Part shown: positions 27,409 through 38,373 of the stretch, in pieces | How positions within the stretch are numbered: the first letter of the stretch is position 1 | Layout of the letters: every line of letters begins with the position of its first letter | DNA from: Chelativorans salis | GTDB taxonomy: Bacteria > Pseudomonadota > Alphaproteobacteria > Rhizobiales > Rhizobiaceae | Length of the DNA: 64,000 nucleotides | Reading direction: 5' to 3' | Assembly (NCBI RefSeq): GCF_025336525.1 | Contig: NZ_JAOCZP010000009.1 | Span: forward strand, 62,001-126,000 | Translations under genes and position numbers: made by a program | Notes under the pieces: model-generated | Told to the model about the DNA's origin: nothing | Database searches by the model: none | What the model saw: the letters and a program-made list of their open reading frames with translations, nothing else

Positions 27409-28497
27409 ATGACCGGCGTTCTGATGAAGGACATCAAGAAGAGCTACGGAATGACGGAGGTCATCCACGGCATTGACCTGGAGATCAAGACGGGAGAGTT
27501 CGTCGTCTTCGTCGGGCCGTCCGGCTGCGGTAAGTCCACGCTTCTGCGCATGATCGCCGGCCTCGAGACCATCACCGGCGGCGACATGTATATCGGCGAG
27601 GAGCGGGTGAACGACATCCCGCCTTCCCAGCGCGGCATCGCCATGGTGTTCCAGTCCTACGCGCTCTACCCGCATATGAGCGTCTACGACAACATGGCCT
27701 TCGGCATGAAGATCGCCAAGGCGCCGAAGGCCGAGATCGAGAAGCGCGTGCAGGAGGCGGCCGAGATTCTCCAGCTCACGCCCTATCTCGACCGACTGCC
27801 CAAGGCGCTGTCGGGCGGCCAACGCCAGCGGGTCGCCATCGGCCGCGCCATCGTGCGCGATCCTAAAGTCTTCCTCTTCGACGAGCCTCTGTCGAACCTC
27901 GACGCGGCACTCCGCGTAGCTACCCGTATCGAGATCGCCAAGCTGAAGGAATCGATGCCCGACTCCACTATGATCTACGTCACCCACGATCAGGTGGAGG
28001 CCATGACGCTGGCCGATCGTATCGTCGTCTTGTCGGCCGGCCATATCGAGCAGGTGGGCGCACCGATTGAACTCTACGAGAAACCGGCCAACCTGTTCGT
28101 CGCCCAGTTCATCGGCTCGCCGGCCATGAACATCCAGCCAGCCAAGATCGACAAGGCCGGCGAGAAGACGACCATCAGGCTCGGCAAGACACGGGCCGAC
28201 CTGCCCATCCCCTCACCGGCAAACATGGCCGGCCAGGAAGTGCGCCTGGGCGTGCGGCCGGAGGATCTCACCATCGCCTCCAACGGCGGCGGCCTGTTCG
28301 ACGGGCGGGTGAACATCGTCGAGTCCCTCGGTGAGGTCACCAACGTCTATCTCGACGTGGAGAACGTGCCCGACCCGGTCATCGTGAAGCTGCCCGGCGT
28401 GCAGAGGTTCGGCCGCGGCGAGACGGTGTCGCTTGCAGCCGAGCCTGCCAAGCTCCATCTCTTCAACGAGGCCGGACGGTCGCTGCTTTATCTGTGA
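27409..28497 (+). CDS. Sugar ABC transporter ATP-binding protein (AglK/MalK/UgpC type)
   Basis: A 362-residue ATPase with Walker A VGPSGCGKST, the Q-loop in MVFQSYALYPHM, signature LSGGQRQR, Walker B VFLFDEPLSNLDA and switch His in VTHDQVEAMT. The C-terminal TOBE/OB domain of carbohydrate importers follows (GSPAMNIQPAKI and LGVRPEDLTI). ATG 27409 is preceded by GGAGGAGAG. Last gene of the operon; an 8-bp hairpin follows at 28501. Confidence 0.92.
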   Translation: MTGVLMKDIKKSYGMTEVIHGIDLEIKTGEFVVFVGPSGCGKSTLLRMIAGLETITGGDMYIGEERVNDIPPSQRGIAMVFQSYALYPHMSVYDNMAFGMKIAKAPKAEIEKRVQEAAEILQLTPYLDRLPKALSGGQRQRVAIGRAIVRDPKVFLFDEPLSNLDAALRVATRIEIAKLKESMPDSTMIYVTHDQVEAMTLADRIVVLSAGHIEQVGAPIELYEKPANLFVAQFIGSPAMNIQPAKIDKAGEKTTIRLGKTRADLPIPSPANMAGQEVRLGVRPEDLTIASNGGGLFDGRVNIVESLGEVTNVYLDVENVPDPVIVKLPGVQRFGRGETVSLAAEPAKLHLFNEAGRSLLYL

Positions 28498-28500
28498 AGC

Positions 28501-28525
28501 CCCTCCCCCTTCGTCGTGGGGAGGG
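28501..28525 (+). terminator. Hairpin after the sugar ABC operon
   Basis: CCCTCCCC pairs with GGGGAGGG over 8 bp around a 9-base loop, immediately after the ATPase stop. It has no T-tract, so it may be a Rho-assisted end or an RNA-stabilising stem. Similar C-rich/G-rich elements lie near 8090 and 29850. Confidence 0.4.
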
Positions 28526-28615
28526 AAAGGGTGACGGCGCGGCGAAGCCGTGCTATGAGCGCGCCGAAGTGAACGGGCGGCCCAAGGCGCCGCCCGAAAC
28601 GCATTTGAATGCACC

Positions 28616-29842
28616 ATGACCCTGACAATCGATACATCGACCCCTGAAAGCCGCACGCGGCTGCGTCCCGAGATACAGGCGGAGAAGAAGCCGCTGATCG
28701 GCCTATCGCGCGAAGAGCTGGGCGAAGCCCTTGCCTCCGTCGGCGTGCCCGAGCGGCAGGTGCGCATGCGCGTGCGCCAGCTCTGGCACTGGCTCTACGT
28801 GCGCGGCGTTTCCGACTTCTCGCGCATGTTCAATATCTCAAAGGAGCTGCGCGGCGCCCTTGACGAGACCTTCACCATCGCCCGCCCAGAGATCGTCGAG
28901 GAACAGATTTCACAGGATGGCACGCGCAAGTGGCTCCTGCGTTTCCCGCCGCGCGGCGCCGGCCGCCCGGTCGAGGTGGAAACGGTGTATATCCCCGAGG
29001 AAGGCCGCGGCACCCTGTGCATCTCCTCCCAGGTCGGCTGCACGCTCACCTGCTCCTTCTGCCACACCGGCACGCAGAAGATGGTGCGCAACCTGACGCC
29101 GGGTGAGATCCTCGACCAGCTGCTGGTTGCCCGCGACCGGCTGGGCGACTTTCCCGATGCCGACACGCCCGATGGCGCGATCGTGCCGGCGGAAGGCCGC
29201 AAGGTGACGAATATCGTCATGATGGGCATGGGCGAGCCGCTCTACAATTTCGAGAACGTGAAGCAGGCGCTGCTCATCGCCTCCGACGGCGAGGGCCTGT
29301 CGCTGTCGAAGCGCCGCATCACGCTGTCGACGTCCGGCGTGGTGCCGGAGATCTACCGCACGGGCGAGGAGATCGGCGTCATGCTGGCGATCTCGCTCCA
29401 CGCGGTGCGCGACGAACTGCGCGACGAGTTGGTGCCGATCAACAAGAAGTATCCGCTGAAGGAGCTTCTGGACGCCTGCCGGGCCTACCCCGGCCTGTCG
29501 AACGCGCGGCGCATCACCTTCGAATATGTGATGCTGAAGGGCGTGAACGACACGCTCGCCGACGCGCGCGAGCTGGTGCGGCTCCTGAAGGGCATCCCAG
29601 CCAAGATCAACCTGATCCCGTTCAATTCGTGGCCTGGCAGCGCCTATGAATGCTCGGACTGGGAGCAGATCGAGAAATTCGCCGAGATGGTCAACCGCGC
29701 CGGCTACGCCTCGCCCATCCGCACGCCGCGCGGCCGCGATATCCTGGCGGCCTGCGGCCAGCTCAAGTCGGCTTCGGAGCGCATGAAGAAGGCCGAGCGG
29801 TTGAAGCTGGAAGCGATGATGATCGCCGGGCACGGCGAGTAA
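28616..29842 (+). CDS. rlmN: Dual-specificity 23S rRNA/tRNA methyltransferase RlmN
   Basis: A 408-residue radical-SAM enzyme that methylates C2 of A2503 in 23S rRNA and of A37 in some tRNAs. The radical-SAM cluster motif is Cys142-x3-Cys146-x2-Cys149 (CTLTCSFC). The N-terminal helical domain includes [22 protein letters not shown] is the SAM-binding GGE-type segment. The C-terminal part ends with [14 protein letters not shown], carrying the second catalytic Cys. Housekeeping gene, ordinary length, no unusual features. Confidence 0.96.
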   Translation: MTLTIDTSTPESRTRLRPEIQAEKKPLIGLSREELGEALASVGVPERQVRMRVRQLWHWLYVRGVSDFSRMFNISKELRGALDETFTIARPEIVEEQISQDGTRKWLLRFPPRGAGRPVEVETVYIPEEGRGTLCISSQVGCTLTCSFCHTGTQKMVRNLTPGEILDQLLVARDRLGDFPDADTPDGAIVPAEGRKVTNIVMMGMGEPLYNFENVKQALLIASDGEGLSLSKRRITLSTSGVVPEIYRTGEEIGVMLAISLHAVRDELRDELVPINKKYPLKELLDACRAYPGLSNARRITFEYVMLKGVNDTLADARELVRLLKGIPAKINLIPFNSWPGSAYECSDWEQIEKFAEMVNRAGYASPIRTPRGRDILAACGQLKSASERMKKAERLKLEAMMIAGHGE

Positions 29843-29946
29843 CACTTCCCTCCCCCTCGCGAGGCCACGCGACCATGGTGCGCAGGACAGCGCCGACATT
29901 GCGGCCGGCATTCACGACGTGTGATCCCCGCGCGCTGCGGGAAAGG

Positions 29947-30588
29947 TCACCGCGCTTGCGCCGTCAGGATCTTCACTGCAAAAGCTGAGAACACGCCGGC
30001 AAACAGGTAGTCCACTGCCCGCGTCACCTTCGGGCTCTTCCTGAGCAACTTGGAAAAACCGTCCGCCGCAAGCACCATGGGCGTGGTGATCGGCAGGGCG
30101 AGGGGGATGAACAGCAGGCCTAGGAAGAGCAGCTTCGAGGAGGCGTGCGGATCGCTGGAGGAAACGAATTGCGGCAGGAAGGTCATGAAGAACAAGATGA
30201 TCTTAGGGTTGAGCAGGTTTATGCCGAGACCGGTCGCCCAGTTCTTGAACAATGACCGGCCGGCACCCGCCTTCGTTTCCGGCGAGAAGGCGGAGCCGCG
30301 GCGGATGGCCTGCCAGGCGAGCCAGACGAGATAACCGGCGCCGAATATCTTCAGTGCAAGAAAGGCTTGCGGCGAGGCGACGATCAGCGCCGACAGCCCC
30401 AGCGCCACCAGAAGCGTGTGCACCAGGATGCCGGTCATGGCGCCGAACATGCAGGCGAAGCCCGCTGCCCGCCCCTGCGACAGGGCGCGGCCGACGAAGA
30501 GCGTCATGTCCGGACCGGGCGTGATCGCGATCACGAAGGTGGCGGCGGCAAACTGCAGGATGATGGCAAGATCAGGCACGAAGACCAT
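29947..30588 (-). CDS. LysE/RhtB family exporter
   Basis: A 213-residue inner-membrane protein with six hydrophobic segments. The conserved N-terminal ITPGPDM motif (near residue 23) and the G-x3-G-x5-L helix (GAMTGILVHTLLVALGLSAL) are diagnostic of RhtB-type amino-acid exporters; NLLNPKIILFFMTFLPQF is the family's central signature. Divergent from the TRAP operon starting at 30786. Likely exports an amino acid or derivative; the substrate cannot be told. Confidence 0.9.
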   Translation of the reverse strand: MVFVPDLAIILQFAAATFVIAITPGPDMTLFVGRALSQGRAAGFACMFGAMTGILVHTLLVALGLSALIVASPQAFLALKIFGAGYLVWLAWQAIRRGSAFSPETKAGAGRSLFKNWATGLGINLLNPKIILFFMTFLPQFVSSSDPHASSKLLFLGLLFIPLALPITTPMVLAADGFSKLLRKSPKVTRAVDYLFAGVFSAFAVKILTAQAR

Positions 30589-30785
30589 GACGGGTCCCTT
30601 GATTCCGGAGATGCGCGACAGGCTATCGCGCCTTCCGGCGCCGCGCCAGCCTTATACGACTTTAGTATTATAAAGGCCGAAGCCGCTTCCGCTCCGCCCT
30701 ATTTTTCCTGCATGATTGGAAGGATGGCTTGATGAGCTATGCTCGACAACAACAATAATGAGCCACCAATAAAGGGAGGATTATG

Positions 30786-31913
30786 ATGAGTGACAAGACG
30801 CTTTCACGCCGCAAGTTCCTCGGCACCGCAACCACTGCCGCGGGCGCGGCGGCTGCTGGCTCTCTGGCGGCTCCGGCCGTTCTCGCACAGTCTCCGATCA
30901 CGCTCAAGATGCAGTCGTCCTGGCCGTCTTCCGACATTTTCCAGGACATGGCCGCGCAATATGTCGAGCGCGTCGACGTGATGTCCGGCGGCCGCCTGAA
31001 GATCGATCTTCTGCCGGCGGGTGCCGTGGTCGGCGCTTTCCAGGTTCAAGATGCTTGCCATGACGGCGTCATCGACGCCGCCCACACGGTGCCGGTCTAC
31101 TGGTACGGCAAGAACAAGGCGGCATCGCTGTTCGGCACGGGTCCGGTGTTCGGTGCCGATGCCAACCAGATGATCGCCTGGATGTATCACGGCGGCGGCG
31201 ACGAGTTCTACCGCGAGCTCGTCCAGGATGTTCTGGGCCTCAACGTTGTCGGCTTCTTCGCCTTCGGCATGCCGGCGCAGCCGCTCGGCTGGTTCAAGCA
31301 GCCGATCGAGAATGCCGACCAGATCCAGGGCCTGAAATACCGTACGGTGGGCCTGGCCGCCGACCTGTTCCAGGCCATGGGCGCCAGTGTGGCGCAGCTT
31401 CCCGGCGGCGAGATCGTGCCGGCGATGGAGCGTGGCGTCATCGACGCCTTCGAGTTCAACAACCCGACCTCGGACATGCGCTTCGGCTCGCAGGACGTGG
31501 CCAAGAACTACATGCTCTCCTCATACCATCAGGCGAGCGAATCCTTCGAGTTCATCTTCAATCGCGACCGCTTCGAAAGCCTCGATCCCGACTTGCAGGC
31601 GATCCTGAAATACGGCGTCGAGGCGGTGCACCTGGCGAACTTCGCGCTTGCCATGGACCAATATTCGAAGGACCTGGAAGCCCTGCAGACGGAACACGGC
31701 GTCAGCGTGCAGCGCACGCCGGAGGACGTGCTTCAGGTACAGCTCGAGGCCTGGGATCAGATCCTGCCGGACCTGATGGAAGATGAGTTCTTTGCCAAGG
31801 TCGTGGACAGCCAGAAACAATGGTGCGAGCGCGTGGTCTTCTACACGCTCATGAACTCGCCGGACTACAAGCTGGCCTACCAGCATTACTTCCCGGACAA
31901 GATAAACTTCTAA
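30786..31913 (+). CDS. TRAP transporter solute receptor DctP (TakP-like, Tat-exported)
   Basis: A 375-residue periplasmic receptor. The leader has a twin arginine (SRRKFLGT followed by an Ala-rich segment and AVLAQS), so export is by Tat. Body motifs such as GAVVGAFQVQDACHDGVIDAAHT, YWYGKN, GLKYRTVGLAADLFQAMG and PAMERGVIDAFEFNNP place it near the TakP 2-oxoacid and mannitol/chloroaromatic receptors. The start is taken at 30786 with GGAGG six bases upstream; ATG 30783 is the alternative. First gene of a receptor, small permease, large permease and small-protein operon. The receptor type favours a carboxylate ligand such as a 2-oxoacid. Confidence 0.9.
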   Translation: MSDKTLSRRKFLGTATTAAGAAAAGSLAAPAVLAQSPITLKMQSSWPSSDIFQDMAAQYVERVDVMSGGRLKIDLLPAGAVVGAFQVQDACHDGVIDAAHTVPVYWYGKNKAASLFGTGPVFGADANQMIAWMYHGGGDEFYRELVQDVLGLNVVGFFAFGMPAQPLGWFKQPIENADQIQGLKYRTVGLAADLFQAMGASVAQLPGGEIVPAMERGVIDAFEFNNPTSDMRFGSQDVAKNYMLSSYHQASESFEFIFNRDRFESLDPDLQAILKYGVEAVHLANFALAMDQYSKDLEALQTEHGVSVQRTPEDVLQVQLEAWDQILPDLMEDEFFAKVVDSQKQWCERVVFYTLMNSPDYKLAYQHYFPDKINF

Positions 31914-31923
31914 CCGATGTTGA

Positions 31924-31959
31924 ATAGTCACGGGGCGGTGTCGCCCGCCCCGTGACTAT
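31924..31959 (+). promoter_or_regulatory. Long hairpin between TRAP receptor and DctQ genes
   Basis: ATAGTCACGGGGCGG (31924-31938) and its exact complement (31945-31959) form a perfect 15-bp stem with a 6-base loop, starting 11 bases after the receptor stop. It lacks a T-tract. This is the strongest inverted repeat in the window. It probably stabilises the receptor message or limits read-through, giving receptor excess over the membrane subunits. Confidence 0.8.
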
Positions 31960-31984
31960 CGCCTTCCGCGGATAGAGCACTTCC

Positions 31985-32605
31985 ATGCATCGATACATTC
32001 AGTTTGCCGACACGGTGTCCGCGTGGTTCGGCAAAGCCTTTGCCTGGTGCGTCGTGCTGATGACCTTCGCCGTCAGCTACGAGGTTGTCGTGCGCTATTG
32101 GTTTAGAGCGCCCACCGTTTGGGCCTTCGATCTCACCTACATCATGTACGGCACGCTATTTATGATGGCCGGCGCCTACACACTGTCGCGCAACGGCCAT
32201 GTGCGGGGCGATTTCATCTACCGCCTGTGGCATCCCAAGACCCAGGCCAAGGTGGAACTCGTGCTCTACTTCCTCTTCTTCTTCCCCGGCATTCTGGCGC
32301 TGGTCTTTTCCGGCTGGCGATACGCCAGCCGCTCGTGGCGCTATCTCGAAGTCAGCACCATGAGCCCGGCCAACGTGCCGGTCTATCAGTTCAAGTCGAT
32401 AATCATCGCCGCCGGCATTCTCCTCGTCATCCAGGGCATCGCCCAGGTCTTTCGCTGCATCATCACCATTCGCACAGGCGAGTGGCCGCGGCAGAAGGAG
32501 GACGTGGAGGAGCTTGAGACCATACTGCAGAAGGAACGAGCCGAGGCGCTCCGCCACGGCAGTGAAGCCGTGGATGTGATCGACCCGAGGGAGCCGCGGT
32601 CATGA
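31985..32605 (+). CDS. TRAP transporter small permease DctQ
   Basis: A 206-residue membrane protein with four hydrophobic segments (about residues 15-35, 50-68, 88-110 and 137-155), the DctQ layout. YEVVVRYWFRAPTVWAFDLTYIMYGTLFMMAGAYTL is the family core, with the Trp and Asp of the second segment. A hydrophilic C-terminal tail of about 45 residues (VEELETILQKERAEALRHG) may form a coiled coil. Its stop overlaps the DctM start (ATGA at 32602). Couples the receptor to the DctM channel. Confidence 0.9.
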   Translation: MHRYIQFADTVSAWFGKAFAWCVVLMTFAVSYEVVVRYWFRAPTVWAFDLTYIMYGTLFMMAGAYTLSRNGHVRGDFIYRLWHPKTQAKVELVLYFLFFFPGILALVFSGWRYASRSWRYLEVSTMSPANVPVYQFKSIIIAAGILLVIQGIAQVFRCIITIRTGEWPRQKEDVEELETILQKERAEALRHGSEAVDVIDPREPRS

Positions 32606-34017
32606 CCGACCCGCAAGTCGCCGTGGCCATGCTCGGCATCTTCATCTTCATCATCCTGCTCGGCTTTCCTATCGCCTTCACGCTCATGGCGATGGGCATC
32701 GCCTTCGGCTACTACGCCTATTACGACGCCGACCGCATGTGGATCGCCTATACCCGTGCCGTTCAGGAGGACGCGGACACGCTGACGCTGATCCAGCACT
32801 GGATCGGCGGCTTCTTCAACAACCGGGTTTTCGACCTCTTCGTCAACCAGACCTATTCGGTCATGGCCAACGACGTCTTGACCGCCGTGCCGCTGTTTCT
32901 CTTCATGGGCTATCTGGTTGAGCGCGCCAACATCGTCGACCGCCTGTTCCACACGCTGAGTGTGACAACCCGGCGCCTGCCGGGCTCGATGGCGGTTGCC
33001 GCACTTATCACCTGCGCCCTTTTCGCCACCGCCACCGGCATCGTCGGCGCCGTCGTCACGCTGATGGGCCTGCTCGCCTTCCCGGCCATGCTGAAGGCGC
33101 GCTACGACACGCGCTTCGCCGCCGGCGTCATCTGCGCCGGCGGCACGTTGGGCATCCTCATCCCGCCCTCCATCATGCTGATCGTCTATGCGGCGACGTC
33201 TGGCGTCTCCATCGTCCGGCTTTATGCCGGGGCGCTGCTGCCAGGCTTCCTGCTGGCGGGTATGTATCTGATCTATATCGTCGGCCGCGCTCTGTTGCAG
33301 CCGAAGCTCGCGCCGCAGCCCGAGAAGATGGAGGATATTGGCCTCCTGAAGGTCCTCTGGATGCTGCTTACCTCCTTCCTCCCGCTCGCCACACTCATCA
33401 CGGTGGTTCTGGGCGCCATCCTGCTCGGCTTCGCTACGCCGTCGGAAGCCGCCGCCGTGGGCGCGCTGGGCGGGCTTTTGCTGGCAATCGCCTACCGCGC
33501 GCTCACCTGGCAGCGCCTGCAGGAATCGGTGTATCTGACGGTGCGTACCACGGCGATGGTCTGCTGGCTGTTCGTCGGCTCCTGGGTCTTCGCTTCGGTT
33601 TTCTCCTATCTCGGCGGCGAGCAGCTCGTGCGCGAATTCGTCGAGGGGCTGAGCCTGACGCCGCTGCAGTTCCTGCTTCTGGCACAGCTCATCATCTTCC
33701 TGCTTGGCTGGCCGCTGGAATGGTCGGAGATCATCATCATCTTCGTGCCGATCTTCCTGCCGCTCCTGCCGCTGTTCGATATCGACCCACTGTTCTTCGG
33801 TATTCTGATCGCGCTTAACCTGCAGACCTCGTTCCTGACGCCGCCCATGGCGATGTCGGCCTACTATCTGAAGGGGATTGCGCCGCGCAACGTGCAGCTC
33901 ACCCAGATCTTCGCCGGATCGCTGCCCTACCTGGCAATGGTATTCCTCACCATGGTGGTGCTCTACAACGTGCCGGCGATCATCTACTACCTGCCGCAGC
34001 TGATATACGGGCGATAG
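32602..34017 (+). CDS. TRAP transporter large permease DctM
   Basis: A 471-residue, roughly 12-segment integral membrane protein that carries the sodium-coupled transport step. Family motifs include VPLFLFMGYLVERAN, FATATGIVGAVVTLMGLLAFP, AGVICAGGTLGILIPPSIMLIVYA and LQTSFLTPPMAMSAYYLKG. It is about 40 residues longer than common DctM proteins because of an extra segment after the first helix (DADRMWIAYTRAVQEDADTL), a feature of the TakM/mannitol-chloroaromatic group. A strong GGGAGGAAGG after its stop leads into the next small gene. Confidence 0.92.
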   Translation: MTDPQVAVAMLGIFIFIILLGFPIAFTLMAMGIAFGYYAYYDADRMWIAYTRAVQEDADTLTLIQHWIGGFFNNRVFDLFVNQTYSVMANDVLTAVPLFLFMGYLVERANIVDRLFHTLSVTTRRLPGSMAVAALITCALFATATGIVGAVVTLMGLLAFPAMLKARYDTRFAAGVICAGGTLGILIPPSIMLIVYAATSGVSIVRLYAGALLPGFLLAGMYLIYIVGRALLQPKLAPQPEKMEDIGLLKVLWMLLTSFLPLATLITVVLGAILLGFATPSEAAAVGALGGLLLAIAYRALTWQRLQESVYLTVRTTAMVCWLFVGSWVFASVFSYLGGEQLVREFVEGLSLTPLQFLLLAQLIIFLLGWPLEWSEIIIIFVPIFLPLLPLFDIDPLFFGILIALNLQTSFLTPPMAMSAYYLKGIAPRNVQLTQIFAGSLPYLAMVFLTMVVLYNVPAIIYYLPQLIYGR

Positions 34018-34029
34018 GGAGGAAGGCCG

Positions 34030-34200
34030 ATGTTGCTCGACCGGATCGTGGCCCTTGTCGCCCTGGCGACACTGGCAGGCTATCTCGGCATATTCGTCTT
34101 CTCAGTGCCGCGCGCGGCGCTCTTCGTGGTGACGGGGGTCGTGCTCTGCCTTGCCTTCTACGACTTCTGGAACCAGATCTTCCGCCAGGGGCGGAAGTAG
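34030..34200 (+). CDS. Small two-segment membrane protein, TRAP operon
   Basis: A 56-residue frame starting MLLDRIVALVALATLAGYLG and ending in a basic tail (QIFRQGRK). Two hydrophobic segments are visible, about residues 6-26 and 29-47, and the second ends in FYDFWNQIF. GGGAGGAAGG lies seven bases upstream, and only 12 bases separate it from dctM, so it should be translated from the TRAP operon. I do not recognise a named family. It could be an accessory subunit of the transporter. Its stop lies 3 bases from the convergent nagA stop. Confidence 0.7.
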   Translation: MLLDRIVALVALATLAGYLGIFVFSVPRAALFVVTGVVLCLAFYDFWNQIFRQGRK

Positions 34201-34203
34201 ACG

Positions 34204-35361
34204 CTATTGCAGCCGTCCGGCGATCCAGACCCGCTGCGCATTGAGGCCGTCATCCAGATGCACGAGATCGCCGCGCGCGCCAGGCATCAGCAACCCGTGC
34301 TCGCTTTCGATGCCAAGGAAGGTCGCCGGATAGACGCTCGCCATCTTAAGTGATTCCTCCACCGGCAAACCCAACACCTCGACGCCGAAACGCACGGCCG
34401 AAGCCATGTCAAGATCGGAGCCGGCGAGCGTTCCGTCCTCGAGGACAAGCTTCGAGCACACAGCCCCGGGCTCGCGCCGCACCGTGCGCCCGTTGAGCTG
34501 AAAGCTCTCCGCCTCGCTGCCCACCAGCGCCATTGCGTCGGTGACGTGGTAGAGGCGCCTCGGCCCTCGCTTGGCGCGAAGGGCCACGCCGAGTGCTACC
34601 GGGTCGACATGATGGCCGTCAGCGATGATGCCACACCACACATGGCCGGCGTCGAGCGCGGCGCCCACCAGCCCCGGCGTGCGATGGGAAAGCCCGCTCA
34701 TGGCATTGAAGAGGTGGGTGACACCGCGCACGCCGGCATCAAACAGCCGTTGCGCCGCTTCGGCCGTGCAGTCGGTATGGCCGAGGCTCACGATAACGCC
34801 GCCCTTTGCCAGCCGCTCCACCTGCGCCGCCGTCACCTGCTCCGCCGCCACCGTCACATGCAGAACCGGCAGCGCTTCGGCCGCGCGGCAGAGGGCTTCG
34901 ACATCGGCCTCCTCCATCGGCCGCATCAATTCGGCCATGTGCGCACCACGCCGCGCCGGCGCCAGATGCGGCCCTTCCAGATGCAGGCCGACGACGCCTT
35001 CCGCTGTGCGACAGGCTTCTATGGCACTGGCGATCGCCGCCTCTGTCACCGCGTGCGTGTCGGTGATCAGCGTCGGCAACAGGGCCGTGGTCCCATAGCG
35101 GCGATGGGCAGCGGCGATGGCGGTCATTGTCTCAGGCGAGGGATCGTCGTTGAGCATGCGCCCGCCGCCGCCGTTGACCTGCACATCGACGAAACCCGGT
35201 GCCAGGATGCCGCCGTCAACCCGCGTGATGTCGTCGAGGCCGGAGATTTCGGCCTCCGGCACGACCGCCTTCACGCGCCCTGCTTCGACGATAACGGCAT
35301 GACCTTCCAAGAAGCGCTCGCCGTCGAACAGCCGCGCGCCGGCGAGGATGGCGTTGCCCAT
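34204..35361 (-). CDS. nagA: N-acetylglucosamine-6-phosphate deacetylase
   Basis: A 385-residue amidohydrolase-superfamily enzyme that converts GlcNAc-6-phosphate to glucosamine-6-phosphate and acetate. Visible motifs: APGFVDVQVNGGGG, the metal Glu in HLEGPHLAP, LGHTDCTA, THLFNAMSGLSHR with a metal His, the catalytic Asp in VTDAMALVGS, and a C-terminal NPA-like YPATFLGIES. Its start overlaps the stop of the SIS-domain gene (ATGA at 35361), so the two are translated together. The pair handles amino-sugar recycling or cell-wall turnover. Confidence 0.93.
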   Translation of the reverse strand: MGNAILAGARLFDGERFLEGHAVIVEAGRVKAVVPEAEISGLDDITRVDGGILAPGFVDVQVNGGGGRMLNDDPSPETMTAIAAAHRRYGTTALLPTLITDTHAVTEAAIASAIEACRTAEGVVGLHLEGPHLAPARRGAHMAELMRPMEEADVEALCRAAEALPVLHVTVAAEQVTAAQVERLAKGGVIVSLGHTDCTAEAAQRLFDAGVRGVTHLFNAMSGLSHRTPGLVGAALDAGHVWCGIIADGHHVDPVALGVALRAKRGPRRLYHVTDAMALVGSEAESFQLNGRTVRREPGAVCSKLVLEDGTLAGSDLDMASAVRFGVEVLGLPVEESLKMASVYPATFLGIESEHGLLMPGARGDLVHLDDGLNAQRVWIAGRLQ

Positions 35362-36392
35362 CAGATGGTCTCCGTCACCTTCTTGAGCTTGTCGGGCGAG
35401 TCCGGGTCGAGCCCGCGCTCCCGCGCCAGGCGCTCGACCAGGCGATAATAGGCAACGAGGGCCACCAGCGGATCGAGACGGCCGTGGCCGGTGGAGGGCA
35501 CAGCGATGGTGCGTGGCCCAAGCGCCCGCGAGGAGAAGGCGACGACGGCGGCGCCTAGCCTGCTGAGCTTGTCCACGGCCTCGATACTGGAGGCAAGCGC
35601 TTCGTCCTCCGGCAGAAAGGCGAGGATGGGAAAGCCTTCGCCGACGAGTTGCATCGGGCCATGCATCAACTCAGCCAGCGAAAAGGCCTCGGCGTGCAGC
35701 TTCGCCGTTTCTTTGGCCTTGAGTGCGGCCTCGAGCGCGATGGCAAAGCCCGGCCCCCGCCCCGCCGTATAGAGGGACCCGGCCCCGGCAAGCAAAGGCA
35801 AGACGGGTGCATGGTCGGCCTCGCATGCCGCCTCCAGCGCCTCCGGCAGGCGCGCGAGGCCGGCGGCCAGGCCGGCGTCGCCGGTGGCGGCCTGTGTGAC
35901 GGCGGCCAGTGCAGCGGCCGAGGCGATGAAGCTCTTGGTGGCGGCCACGCTCCGTTCCTCGCCCGCGTGGATGGGCAGGACAACGTCGGCGCCATGCGCC
36001 AGTGGACTGTCGGCGACATTGACCACCGCCACCGTCAGCGCCCCGCCGCGCTTGGCCTCGTCCTGCACGGCGATGATGTCCGGGCTTGCGCCGGACTGGG
36101 AAACGGTGATGTGCAATCCGCCGGTGAGATGCAGCGAAGCGCGGTAGACGGAGGCGACGGAAGGCCCGATGGAGGCGACCGGGATGCCGGCCGCGATCTC
36201 AAACAAATATTTGAAGAAGCTCACCGCGTGATCGGACGAGCCGCGCGCCGCCACGGTGACGACCGGAGGGCGGCGCTCGCCGATCAGCCGGCCGAGCTCC
36301 TTGAACGTGTTGTCTTCCCGCGAGAGGAGCCTGGCGACCGCCTGCGCCGCTTCCCCCGTCTCGCTGAACATCAGCGAGGGTTCCCCGTTCAT
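35361..36392 (-). CDS. SIS-domain glucosamine-6-phosphate deaminase/isomerase (NagB-II/AgaS-like)
   Basis: A 343-residue protein with two SIS domains and no glutaminase domain, so it cannot be a complete GlmS. The first domain has VTVAARGSSDHAV and ISVSQSG-type HITVSQSGASPDI; GEERSVAATKSF is the sugar-phosphate loop; YTAGRGPGFAIALEAALKAKETAKLHAEAF is the second SIS core. With nagA it most likely deaminates glucosamine-6-phosphate to fructose-6-phosphate, replacing classical NagB. ATG 36392 is chosen because AGGAGG lies eight bases upstream. No GntR regulator or sugar transporter is adjacent. Confidence 0.87.
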   Translation of the reverse strand: MNGEPSLMFSETGEAAQAVARLLSREDNTFKELGRLIGERRPPVVTVAARGSSDHAVSFFKYLFEIAAGIPVASIGPSVASVYRASLHLTGGLHITVSQSGASPDIIAVQDEAKRGGALTVAVVNVADSPLAHGADVVLPIHAGEERSVAATKSFIASAAALAAVTQAATGDAGLAAGLARLPEALEAACEADHAPVLPLLAGAGSLYTAGRGPGFAIALEAALKAKETAKLHAEAFSLAELMHGPMQLVGEGFPILAFLPEDEALASSIEAVDKLSRLGAAVVAFSSRALGPRTIAVPSTGHGRLDPLVALVAYYRLVERLARERGLDPDSPDKLKKVTETI

Positions 36393-36570
36393 CGGATTCG
36401 CCTCCTGCTGGCATGCCGGGATGTTGCCGCCGCGCCATCCCGAAATGGTGACAATCGGGTACATAGCGGCTTCGCAGTTGAGTTTCACGTCCTAAAGCCC
36501 CTCTCCGGGTGCAAAAAGAAGATGAGCCTGTTATGAGGACGGAATAGCCCTCTTATACATCCTTATCCGA

Positions 36571-38369
<1,799 letters not shown>

Positions 38370-38373
<4 letters not shown>

